From: 62-47 sp044463945
GTDB taxonomy: Bacteria > Pseudomonadota > Alphaproteobacteria > Rhizobiales > Xanthobacteraceae
NCBI GenBank assembly: GCA_044463945.1
Contig: JBIQLW010000034.1
Span: 1-40,354 of the forward strand
DNA length: 40,354 nt
Reading direction: 5' to 3'
The notes under the pieces were generated by a model. That model searched no databases. It was not told the DNA's origin and was given only the letters and a program-made list of their open reading frames with translations. A program made the translations under genes and the position numbers. Positions 33,420 through 40,354 of this stretch are shown piece by piece (within the stretch, counting starts at the first letter, position 1; each line of letters begins with the position of its first letter).

Positions 33420-34265
33420 CTACTTCTTGCCCTTGGCCGGCGCCTTCGCCGCCGGCGATGGCGGCTTGGCGGGCGCGACATTGTCGTCGGATACGGTGTT
33501 GAGATCGTCGATCAGCCTGGCGATTCGCGCGGCATTGCTGCCGAGGTCGCTGTTGAAGTACCGTGATGCCGACCTGATATCGATCCGCGCGCCGTCGCCA
33601 TCCGGCACCACGCGGATCGCGACATCCTCGCGCAGCCCCATCAGCGGGGTCTGCGCCACCGCCTCGATATGGCCTTCGTGGCGCGGCGGCTGCGGCGGAC
33701 GGGCATCGACGATGCGCCACCTGCGGCGGGTCACGAATGTCAGCGTGGCGTCGTAGGCGCGCTGCACCGGCACGTCGAGTTGCACCGGCGCGATATCGGG
33801 ATAGGCCAGCCGTTGCTGTTCGGCGGCGTAGAGGCCGGCATAGGCGGCGGGGTTGGTGCCGTCGCCGGTGCGCAGCCGCGCCAGCGCCTCGAAACGCGGC
33901 GGATCGATCGGATCGGTGGTGATGTCGTAGATCGCCGGCGTCTGATGATACTGATAGGCGAGGTAGGCCGGATAGGCCAGCACCAGCAGGGACAGCGCGA
34001 GCGCAGCGGCAATGCGGCCGAGGCCGCGTGCGCCGCTCTGCCAGATCGCCACGAACGCCGCCAGCGCGATGATGATCGACGCGACCGCGCAGGCCAGCGC
34101 GCCGACGAAAGTCGCGAGCGCCGGACGGACTTCAAGAAAGCCGAAGCGGACCACGATGACCGAGGTGATTGCGGCAACGACGGCGAACACCGCCAGGCGC
34201 CGGGCCCAGGTGGCCAGCGCGGAGTAGGGCTCGGCGTGATAAGCGGCTTTGAACCTGCGGGCCAT
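33420..34265 (-). CDS. DUF1499 domain membrane protein
   Basis: 281 residues. Three N-terminal membrane helices (about 23-42, 50-75 and 84-105) are followed by a soluble DUF1499 domain (about 120-265) with the family block RRRWRIVDARPPQPP, IEAVAQTPLMGLREDVAIRV and IDIRSASRYFNSDLGSNAARI. The tail is a Pro/Ala/Lys-rich low-complexity stretch (KPPSPAAKAPAKGKK). Function unknown. It probably sits in the inner membrane with the domain on one side. Confidence 0.9.
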   Translation of the reverse strand: MARRFKAAYHAEPYSALATWARRLAVFAVVAAITSVIVVRFGFLEVRPALATFVGALACAVASIIIALAAFVAIWQSGARGLGRIAAALALSLLVLAYPAYLAYQYHQTPAIYDITTDPIDPPRFEALARLRTGDGTNPAAYAGLYAAEQQRLAYPDIAPVQLDVPVQRAYDATLTFVTRRRWRIVDARPPQPPRHEGHIEAVAQTPLMGLREDVAIRVVPDGDGARIDIRSASRYFNSDLGSNAARIARLIDDLNTVSDDNVAPAKPPSPAAKAPAKGKK

Positions 34266-34492
34266 GGCGGAATCCGGTTGCGTTGGTTGGGCGCGCCGAT
34301 GGCTTATCGCATTTCAGCGGCGGGCGAAACGCCGCTCTCCGGTGTTCGATGGACGCGCCATCCCGGTTGTCTTACCGCTGCCCGGATCACCGCAACTGTA
34401 TGACCGTTTCGCTGTCCGGGAGGCGCAGAAGTTGCTGATAGGCGGCTGTTCTAACAAGTCGGCTGATCATCACGGGTCTAGGAACCATGCGA

Positions 34493-35032
34493 CTATAGGT
34501 GTCCGAGCAAGGGCGCAAGTCGTCGCCAGCCATAGGCGATTTCGACCAGAGTGGTTTTTCCGCGTTTGTCTTCTTTCTCGGCTACTATTTCACCACCCAA
34601 GTGCCCATAGAACTCGCGAGCGGCCGTGTTCTCGCGCAGCACCCACAAGGTTGCCGCCTCGTGCTTTCGCATTCTGATTTCCTTCGCCATCTCGCGCATC
34701 AAGGCCCGACCGAACCCTCTGCGCTGACCGGATTGAAGCACGTAGATCGCACTGATCTCGGCATCAAAGCCCATACCCTTCAGGTGGGGATCGCGCTGGC
34801 TGCCACATGCGCCGAAACCGACGATGGAGCCGTTGTCCTCAGCCACATAAGCTGCGGTTTCCGCGAAGGCGGATGGGTCGCCAAGAATCTCGGCCCATAT
34901 GGCAGATCGGGCATCGATCGACAGACCGACAAGCATATCCTTGGGAAGCAGGTCGGCATAGGTTTCTTGCCATGAGGCGACATGGACAGCGCCAATCTTG
35001 CCTGAGTCTTCGATGGTGGCTCTGCGCAGCAT
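34493..35032 (-). CDS. GNAT-family N-acetyltransferase
   Basis: 179 residues with the GNAT fold: beta4 segment AEISAIYVLQSGQRRGFGRALM holding the acetyl-CoA loop (QRRGFGRA), and the final AREFYGHLGGEIVAEKE. The N-terminal LRRATIEDSGKIGAVHVASWQETYADLLP is typical of RimI-like members with unknown acceptors. ATG 35032 with AGGAG upstream is used. The frame stays open to 35143, but that extension is the dispersed repeat (copy C). Substrate cannot be predicted. Confidence 0.9.
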   Translation of the reverse strand: MLRRATIEDSGKIGAVHVASWQETYADLLPKDMLVGLSIDARSAIWAEILGDPSAFAETAAYVAEDNGSIVGFGACGSQRDPHLKGMGFDAEISAIYVLQSGQRRGFGRALMREMAKEIRMRKHEAATLWVLRENTAAREFYGHLGGEIVAEKEDKRGKTTLVEIAYGWRRLAPLLGHL

Positions 35033-35066
35033 CGCCGCGAAATCTCCTGAACGTGCGACAGCTTCA

Positions 35067-35351
35067 GAGCATGATTCGCCGAGGCTGAATTGGAAGTCGT
35101 CACCCTGAGGTGCCATTGCGCGAGCCGTGACCTCGAAGGACACCGGCCGCCATCCTTCGAGGCTCGCGGCTTTGCCGCTTGCACCTCAGAACCTGACCGG
35201 AAACGAGGCATCATCGTCCGCCAACGGGTCCGCGCAAGCGCGGCCCGAGGACAGGCTCACACGGACGATCCAGTCATCCGTGTGAGCGCAATGGGAAAAT
35301 TTGACCCGATAGAGAGTACCGGATGCTCCGCCTTCGCGGAGCATGACGGCT
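35067..35351 (+). repeat. Dispersed intergenic repeat, copy C (full length)
   Basis: Near-identical to copy B at 33091-33375 over about 285 bp, with scattered substitutions. It is in the same orientation and also sits directly beside a gene end, upstream of the GNAT gene. Confidence 0.9.
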
Positions 35352-35361
35352 TTCGTGTTGT

Positions 35362-35384
35362 AAATTCACCCAAAAAGTGAATTT
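35362..35384. other. Perfect inverted repeat of unknown role
   Basis: AAATTCAC-CCAAAAA-GTGAATTT has perfect 8-bp arms and a 7-nt loop. It lies next to repeat copy C and about 145 bp past the stop of the acyl-CoA ligase. There is no T tract on either side. It could be an operator or a hairpin of the repeat family. Confidence 0.45.
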
Positions 35385-35466
35385 CCGGTCAGACACTCAG
35401 GATAACGGCACGCGCTTCAACCTGAGCCGATCGCGTTCTAGCGATCAGAACCTCCAGCGTAACGGC

Positions 35467-35492
35467 AAAAGGCGGGGCCGAAAGCGCCGCCT
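35467..35492 (-). terminator. Rho-independent terminator of the acyl-CoA ligase gene
   Basis: On the minus strand AGGCGG (35492-35487) pairs with CCGCCT (35475-35470), with a partly paired GC-rich centre, and is followed by TTTT. It lies 35 bp past the ligase stop codon. Confidence 0.5.
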
Positions 35493-35526
35493 GCCGTCAT
35501 TCGCAATGGAGCGACCGCTTTGCGCC

Positions 35527-37152
35527 TCACGCCGCGCTTGGCAGCTTGTAGTCCTTGAACTGGTCGCGCAGCGACGTCTTCAGGATCTTGCCGGTGGCGG
35601 TGTGCGGGATCGCCTTCACGAAGGCGACATCGTCCGGCATCCACCACTTGGCGATTTTGCCGTCCATGTAGTTGAGGATTTCCTCGCGGGTCGCGCTCTC
35701 GCCCTCCTTGAGCTGGACAATCAACAGCGGCCGCTCGTCCCACTTGGGATGATAGACGCCGATCACCGCCGCTTCCGCCACCTTGGGGTGGCCGACCGCG
35801 AGGTTCTCCAGGTCGATCGAGGAGATCCACTCGCCGCCCGACTTGATGACGTCTTTCGAGCGGTCGGTGATCCGCATGTAGCCGTACTGGTCGATGGTCG
35901 CGACGTCGCCGGTGTCGAAGTAGCCGTCCTCGTCGAGGATATTGGTATCGACGCGGTAATAGGCGCCGGCGATCGCCGGTCCCTTCACCTTGAGACGGCC
36001 GAAGGTCTTGCCGTCCCACGGCAGTTCCTTGCCGGCGTCGTCGGTGATCTTCATCTCCACCATGAACGGCGCGTAGCCCTGCAATTGCAGCACGTCGAGC
36101 TTGGCTTCGCCGGTGAGGTTGGCGAACTGGGCCTGCAACGCGCCCACGGTGCCGAGCGGCGACATCTCGGTCATGCCCCAGGCGTGGCGGACCTCGACGC
36201 CCATGTCGAGGAATGCCTTGATCATCGAGCGCGGCATCGCCGAGCCGCCACAGATCACCACCTTGAGGTCGGGCAGCTTGAGGTTGTTCTTCTCCATGTG
36301 CTGAAGCAGCATCAGCCACACCGTCGGCACGCCGGCGGTGTAGGTGACTTTTTCGGTGGACAGCAGTTCGTAGACGGATTCGCCGTCGAGTTTCGGCCCC
36401 GGCATCACCAGCTTGGTGCCCATCGCCGGTGCCGAGAACACGATGCCCCAGCTATTGGCATGGAACAGCGGCACCACCGGCAGCATTGTATCCTTGGAGG
36501 TGGCGCCGAGCGCGTCGCCATTGTTGGCCATTAGCGAATGCAAGACGTTGGAGCGATGCGAGTACAACACGCCTTTCGGATCGCCGGTGGTCCCCGACGT
36601 ATAGCACATCGCTGCCGCGGTGTTTTCGTCAAATTCCTTCCAACGGAAATTGCCGTCGACCTCGGCGATCCATTCCTCGTAAGGCACGGCGTTTTTCAGC
36701 GTGGTTTGCGGCATATGCGCTTGGTCGGTCAGCACGACGTAGCGCTCGACGCTGGGCAGCTTGTCGGCGATCTTCTCCAGTATCGGAACGAAGGTCAGAT
36801 CGGTGATGACGATGCGGTCCTGCGCGTGGTTGATGATCCAGGCGATCTGCTCGGGGAACAGCCGGGGGTTGACGGTGTGACAGACCGCGCCGATCCCCAT
36901 GATGCCGTACCAGCACTCGATATGGCGCGCGGTATTCCAGGCGATGGTGGCGACACGGTCGCCGAGCTTGATGCCGTCGCGCTCGAGGCGCTGGGCGACC
37001 TTCAGCGCGCGGGCGCGGATGTTACGGTAGTTGGTTCGGACGATCGGGCCTTCAACGGACCGGGTGACCACCTCGCGGTCGCCGTGGACCTTGGCCGCAT
37101 GATCGATGATCCGGTGAGTGAGCATCGGCCAATCTTGCATCAACCCGCGCAT
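35527..37152 (-). CDS. Medium/long-chain fatty acyl-CoA ligase (FadD/AlkK-like)
   Basis: 541 residues. ANL motifs are intact: CYTSGTTGDPKG (183-194), AWGMTEMSPLGT, YFDTGDVATID, ITDRSKDVIKSGGEWISSIDLE, and the catalytic Lys 522 in TATGKILKT. The SGGEWISS form of the A8 motif marks the medium-chain / AlkK-like group. It activates fatty acids to acyl-CoA in the cytosol. GAGGAGG before ATG 37152 decides the start over the open frame to 37197. Transcribed alone, with a terminator after it. Confidence 0.93.
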   Translation of the reverse strand: MRGLMQDWPMLTHRIIDHAAKVHGDREVVTRSVEGPIVRTNYRNIRARALKVAQRLERDGIKLGDRVATIAWNTARHIECWYGIMGIGAVCHTVNPRLFPEQIAWIINHAQDRIVITDLTFVPILEKIADKLPSVERYVVLTDQAHMPQTTLKNAVPYEEWIAEVDGNFRWKEFDENTAAAMCYTSGTTGDPKGVLYSHRSNVLHSLMANNGDALGATSKDTMLPVVPLFHANSWGIVFSAPAMGTKLVMPGPKLDGESVYELLSTEKVTYTAGVPTVWLMLLQHMEKNNLKLPDLKVVICGGSAMPRSMIKAFLDMGVEVRHAWGMTEMSPLGTVGALQAQFANLTGEAKLDVLQLQGYAPFMVEMKITDDAGKELPWDGKTFGRLKVKGPAIAGAYYRVDTNILDEDGYFDTGDVATIDQYGYMRITDRSKDVIKSGGEWISSIDLENLAVGHPKVAEAAVIGVYHPKWDERPLLIVQLKEGESATREEILNYMDGKIAKWWMPDDVAFVKAIPHTATGKILKTSLRDQFKDYKLPSAA

Positions 37153-37287
37153 TCGAAATTCCTCCTCATAGCGTCTTTCGGTCTTAAAACCCTGCAAAGG
37201 GGCTGCACGGACATTAGCGCGCCGAACGCGGCTGGCAAATGCCCTTCTCGTCTAAAGTGCTGCGGCGAAAGGCCAATAGCCGTTCTG

Positions 37288-38496
37288 GTGGCGGCAATGC
37301 TGATAGGGGGTCTGGCTCCGGCGTGGGCTGAGCCGCGTGCCCCTGAGCCGATTGCGGTGGCGGCTCGCGCGCCGGTCCCGCTGCCGCGTCCGCGGCCGTC
37401 CGTCTCCGGCAACGCCGGTCCGGCGGCGGGCGAGGCCACGGGCGGGGCGGAAGTCCCGGCGGCAGCGGATCGGCCCTCCGCGCCCTCGGCGTGCCGGCTG
37501 GCGCTGACCGACGCGGTCGCGGTGGCGCCGAGCCTGCCGCCGGTCCAGGGGCCCGGGGAGTGCGGTGGCGACGATCTGGTCCGGCTCGAAGCCATCGTGC
37601 TGAGCGACCGCCGTCGGGTCACGGTGAAGCCGGCGGCCACTCTGCGCTGCCAGATGGCGATGGCCGTCGCCCAATGGGTTCGGACCGACGTGGCCGCGCT
37701 GGCGGCCGGCCTCGGCACCACGGTCAGCGAACTCGATAACTTTGACTCGTTCGAATGTCGCGGCCGCAATCGCGTCGTCGGGGCGAAGCTGTCCGAGCAC
37801 GGCCGCGCCAATGCCCTCGACGTCCGCAGCATTCGCCTGGCCAACGGCCAGTCACTTGCGCTCACCGACCGCAATGTTTCGCGCGAGGCGCGTGAGAAGG
37901 TGATGGCATCGGTCTGCGCCCGCTTCACCACCGTGCTCGGTCCCGGCTCCGATGGTTATCACGAGGATCACATCCATCTCGACTTGAGGGAGCGCCGCAA
38001 CGGCTACCGTATCTGCCAGTGGAACCTCGACGGTGCGCCGATCGAAGTCGCGACACCTTTGCCGCCGCCGCGTCCCGAGGGCGCGCCGCCGCGCGAGGTC
38101 GCGAGCCGCGACGCGCAAAAGGAGCCCGCGCAGGTCGAGGAGGTGAAGGTGCAGCCGGCTTCGCCACCCGCCAGCCTGTCGTTGTCGCCGGTGCCGCTGG
38201 CGCGCCAGCCGGCCGACGTCGCCAAGCCGAAGTCCGCCGGAACGCAGGCGGCCGCGAAAGGCGTCAAGTCTGCGGCGCGTGACGCTGCCAAGCCCTTGCA
38301 GATCGCGCCGGAGGGGGCGAAGCCGCCCGGAGCCGGAGCTTCGGAAACCAAATCCTCGGAAGCAAAGCCCTCTGAAACGAAGTCAACGGCGGCCAGGCGT
38401 CCGGCGTCGAAGCCCCGGCCGCAGCGCCGGGCGTCGGCGGCGTCGCGACAGCGGCCGCCGGACCTGCCGCGCCTGCTGCGGCAGATGTTCGACTGA
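37288..38496 (+). CDS. Extensin-like C-terminal (LAS-fold) periplasmic protein, probable 5' frameshift
   Basis: 402 residues from GTG 37288. The Extensin-like_C domain (about 65-260) has SEHGRANALDV and HEDHIHLDL, the SxHxxGxAxD and HxDHxH motifs of LAS-type zinc D,D-peptidases, so it may cut peptidoglycan stem peptides. A Pro/Ala/Lys-rich low-complexity tail of about 150 residues follows. From GTG the signal peptide is only 14 residues. In another frame ATG 37239 opens MPFSSKVLRRKA, which would continue as IAVLVAAMLIGGLAPAWA if one A at 37275-37276 were removed. That makes a normal signal peptide, so a frameshift or sequence error is likely. Convergent with an L,D-transpeptidase. Confidence 0.82.
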   Translation: MAAMLIGGLAPAWAEPRAPEPIAVAARAPVPLPRPRPSVSGNAGPAAGEATGGAEVPAAADRPSAPSACRLALTDAVAVAPSLPPVQGPGECGGDDLVRLEAIVLSDRRRVTVKPAATLRCQMAMAVAQWVRTDVAALAAGLGTTVSELDNFDSFECRGRNRVVGAKLSEHGRANALDVRSIRLANGQSLALTDRNVSREAREKVMASVCARFTTVLGPGSDGYHEDHIHLDLRERRNGYRICQWNLDGAPIEVATPLPPPRPEGAPPREVASRDAQKEPAQVEEVKVQPASPPASLSLSPVPLARQPADVAKPKSAGTQAAAKGVKSAARDAAKPLQIAPEGAKPPGAGASETKSSEAKPSETKSTAARRPASKPRPQRRASAASRQRPPDLPRLLRQMFD

Positions 38497-38538
38497 CCGC
38501 TCTGCTGCGACCGCCCGGATGTGAGCCGGGCTCAACAA

Positions 38539-38564
38539 AAAAGCGCCGGAGGTCCGGCGCTTTT
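38539..38564. terminator. Bidirectional rho-independent terminator
   Basis: AAAAGCGCCGG-AGGT-CCGGCGCTTTT has perfect 11-bp arms and a 4-nt loop, with an A run on the left and T run on the right. It serves both the extensin-like gene (ends 38496) and the convergent L,D-transpeptidase gene (ends 38591). Confidence 0.92.
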
Positions 38565-38590
38565 CAGGATTGCCTTTGTCGGAGCGTGGC

Positions 38591-39268
38591 TCAGTAGTTA
38601 CCGTTGCCGCCGCCTTGCAGCGCCAGCCGCGGCTTGTAGGGCGAGTCGCCGTGCTTTGGCTCCAGCACCACCACCGGCGCGTTCAGCTTGACGCGGTTGT
38701 AGAGGTCGATGACGTCCTCGTTGAGCATCCGGATGCAGCCCGAGGAGATCGAAGCGCCGATATATTCTGGCTGATTGGTGCCGTGGATGCGGAACAGCGT
38801 ATCCTTATTGCCCTGATAGAGATACAGCGCGCGGGCGCCGAGCGGATTGTCCGGGCCACCCGCGACGCGCGACGGCAGCCCCTCGATGCGCTTGTGAATG
38901 TCGGCGGTCGGAATCCAGTCCGGCCACTCGCGCATGTTGCCGACCCGCGCCACGCCCGAGAAGGCGAGGGCTTCCTCGCCCACGGTCACGCCATAGCGGA
39001 TCGCCTTGCCGCCTTCGAGCACGTAATAGAGGTAGTGATTATCGGAATCGACCAGGATCGAGCCCGGCGCTTCCTTGCGGTGATAATCGACGATGGCGCG
39101 GCGGAACGGCTGCGGCACCGGGCTTTTGTCGTAGCGGACCTTGGCCAGCAATTCCTTGTCGCGCGGCTTGAACTGGTTGGTGTTGGTGGCCTCGAACTGC
39201 GTCGCGGTCTGGCAGCCGGCCAGCATCAGCGCGGCGGCGAGAAGTCCAAATTTGGCGTACAACGACAT
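38591..39268 (-). CDS. L,D-transpeptidase (YkuD family) lipoprotein
   Basis: 225 residues. Lipoprotein signal MSLYAKFGLLAAALMLAGC with lipobox Cys 19, then a YkuD catalytic domain (about 72-208) with HGTNQPEYIGASISSGCIRM, giving His 162 and the nucleophile Cys 178. It forms 3-3 peptidoglycan crosslinks or attaches proteins to the wall in the periplasm. ATG 39268 is chosen because it gives a proper lipoprotein signal, and the frame is open to 39301. The N-terminal 50 residues after the Cys are a short linker. Confidence 0.94.
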   Translation of the reverse strand: MSLYAKFGLLAAALMLAGCQTATQFEATNTNQFKPRDKELLAKVRYDKSPVPQPFRRAIVDYHRKEAPGSILVDSDNHYLYYVLEGGKAIRYGVTVGEEALAFSGVARVGNMREWPDWIPTADIHKRIEGLPSRVAGGPDNPLGARALYLYQGNKDTLFRIHGTNQPEYIGASISSGCIRMLNEDVIDLYNRVKLNAPVVVLEPKHGDSPYKPRLALQGGGNGNY

Positions 39269-39654
39269 CAACGTGATCCAATCTGCTCGGTACGGACGCA
39301 TCGGCGATTCCGCATGATCCTAATATCTCTGAAATAGTCCATAATTCCAGCAGTTTGACGTGTGCATCGCCATGCAGCATGGCGGTTGTGGCATTTTTGC
39401 CGCAATGCGGGCGGTCGCGCCGCCCGGGTTCCACCGCAACCGGGGGCGCCGCATCATCCGCCAGCGCGGTTGCAGAGTCGCCGGTCATGCCGGTGTCATC
39501 GTCCCGGTGCAGAGGCTGGACGATGGACCGGCTACGCCGGCGTCGTGCTGGAAACGCTTGCTAGAATCGGCCGGATCGGCGCACTCAGGCAGGCGTTCTC
39601 CGTCGTCCGCCGGCCCTCGCGCCGTCTCGACCGGCTGCTGCCCTGGAGCCCCAT
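39269..39654. other. Intergenic stretch before the CorA gene, no supported gene
   Basis: These 386 bases contain the L,D-transpeptidase promoter region, AT-rich around 39310-39360. One plus-strand frame ending at 39661 gives a protein-like stretch (VVLETLARIGRIGALRQAFS) but no family match or ribosome site was found. No gene is called. Confidence 0.4.
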
Positions 39655-40354
39655 ATGCTGACCATCTTCGCGCCGACCGGATCAGCCCTGAAGAAAGTCG
39701 ACAGCACCGACTTGGGGGCGTTACCGGAGAGCGCGGTGTGGGTGGACATGGTCAACCCGACACCGGAGGAGGATCGCGCGGTCGAGCGTCTGGTGGGGAT
39801 CGCGGTGCCGACCCGCGAGGAGATGCAGGAGATCGAAATCTCCAGCCGTCTTTACGTCGAGAGCGGCGCGCGCTTCATGACGGCGATCCTGATGTGCGGT
39901 TCGGACACCGATGCGCCGCGCACCACGCCGGTCACCTTCATCATGGCGGGCCGCCGCCTGGTGACGGTGCGCTACGATATGCCGCGCCCGTTCGCGGCCA
40001 TCGAGCACAAGCTGCAACGCAGCGCCGCGCCGGACATCAACGGCGAGGTCATCCTGCTGGAATTGCTGGAAGCGGTGATCGATCGCTGCGCGGATATCCT
40101 TGAGCGCGCCGGCGCCGATGTCGATGCCGTCAGCCGCGAAATCTTCGAGCCGGAAGGCTCGGCGCGCACCGGCCACGCCAAGCGCTATTCCGACATCCTG
40201 ATCGCGATCGGCCGTAAGGGCGACCTCACCTCGAAGGTGCGCGAGAGTCTGGTGTCGATCGGCCGCGTCGTCACCTTCGTGGTGGCCGAGGCCGACAACG
40301 TCAAATGGTCGAAGGAGCGGCGCGCGCAACTCAAGACCATGCAGCGCGACGTCG
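39655..40354 (+). CDS. corA: CorA-type magnesium/divalent-cation transporter, 3'-truncated by window
   Basis: The first 233 residues of a CorA family channel (MLTIFAPTGSALKKVD..., VWVDMVNPTPEEDRAVERLVGIAVPTREEMQEIE, then FIMAGRRLVTVRYD). They form the cytosolic alpha/beta domain and the start of the long stalk helix. The two membrane helices and the GMN signature lie beyond the window. GGAG lies 8 nt before ATG 39655. It would form a pentamer importing Mg2+ (or Co2+/Ni2+). Confidence 0.93.
   Translation, partial: MLTIFAPTGSALKKVDSTDLGALPESAVWVDMVNPTPEEDRAVERLVGIAVPTREEMQEIEISSRLYVESGARFMTAILMCGSDTDAPRTTPVTFIMAGRRLVTVRYDMPRPFAAIEHKLQRSAAPDINGEVILLELLEAVIDRCADILERAGADVDAVSREIFEPEGSARTGHAKRYSDILIAIGRKGDLTSKVRESLVSIGRVVTFVVAEADNVKWSKERRAQLKTMQRDV

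Larger units (their letters stand above)
35033..35526. other. Intergenic region with repeat copy C, inverted repeat and terminator
   Basis: No gene is visible in these 494 bases. It holds repeat copy C (35067-35351), an inverted repeat at 35362-35384, a GATCGC/GCGATC pair near 35430, and a minus-strand terminator at 35467-35492. Confidence 0.6.

Noticed and set aside
36538..37287. Upstream extension of the extensin-like gene
   Set aside because: It lies antisense to the acyl-CoA ligase gene. The signal-peptide-like segment shows that the real N-terminus is near 37239-37288.

Overview
The window looks like chromosomal DNA of an alphaproteobacterium, most likely of the Bradyrhizobium / Rhodopseudomonas / Nitrobacter group (inference). 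The reasons are high G+C coding with strong third-position bias at both ends, an HWE-family sensor kinase, GGAAC-N16/17-xGTT (sigma-EcfG type) promoter motifs, a RibB with a degenerate GTP cyclohydrolase II domain, and dispersed intergenic repeats of a kind common in that group. No phage, IS element, integrase, rRNA or CRISPR array was seen.

Layout. (1) 1-2130: 3' part of a TonB-dependent receptor. (2) 2131-2732: a degenerate repeat copy, then a tRNA with CAT anticodon, probably tRNA-Ile2. (3) 2838-8096: a TetR regulator divergent from a four-gene set: orphan branched-chain-type binding protein, CE4/NodB-fold deacetylase-like hydrolase, NIPSNAP protein and acyl-CoA ligase. A palindrome overlaps the promoter. 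(4) 8331-18751: a compact leftward seven-gene operon, HyuA and HyuB (hydantoinase / 5-oxoprolinase type) plus a complete dipeptide-type ABC importer. It is divergent from a GntR/FCD regulator, with two related palindromes between them. Sets 3 and 4 converge at 8.1-8.3 kb and may serve one amide or cyclic-amide catabolic pathway (inference).

(5) 18800-26946: a general-stress block: PAS/HWE kinase, PPC protein, 8-Cys zinc-binding protein, low-affinity iron permease family protein, Lys-rich DUF6496 protein, KGG (con-10-like) protein, YghA-like SDR, a 60-residue protein, DUF2188, two DUF3147-like membrane proteins, CsbD and a YciE/DUF892 ferritin-like protein. Three transcription units carry good EcfG-type promoter motifs. 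(6) 27287-27727: a twice-frameshifted marR pseudogene behind an intact palindrome.

(7) 27835-40354: housekeeping genes of high GC: CPA2 K+/H+ antiporter, RibB, glutaryl-CoA dehydrogenase, MBL hydrolase, DUF1499 protein, GNAT acetyltransferase, medium/long-chain acyl-CoA ligase, an extensin-like (LAS-fold) protein with a likely frameshift in its signal peptide, an L,D-transpeptidase lipoprotein, and the 5' part of a CorA-type transporter cut by the window edge. Copies of a dispersed repeat lie at 2.2, 27.2, 33.1 and 35.1 kb, and a second repeat type lies at 32.0 kb.
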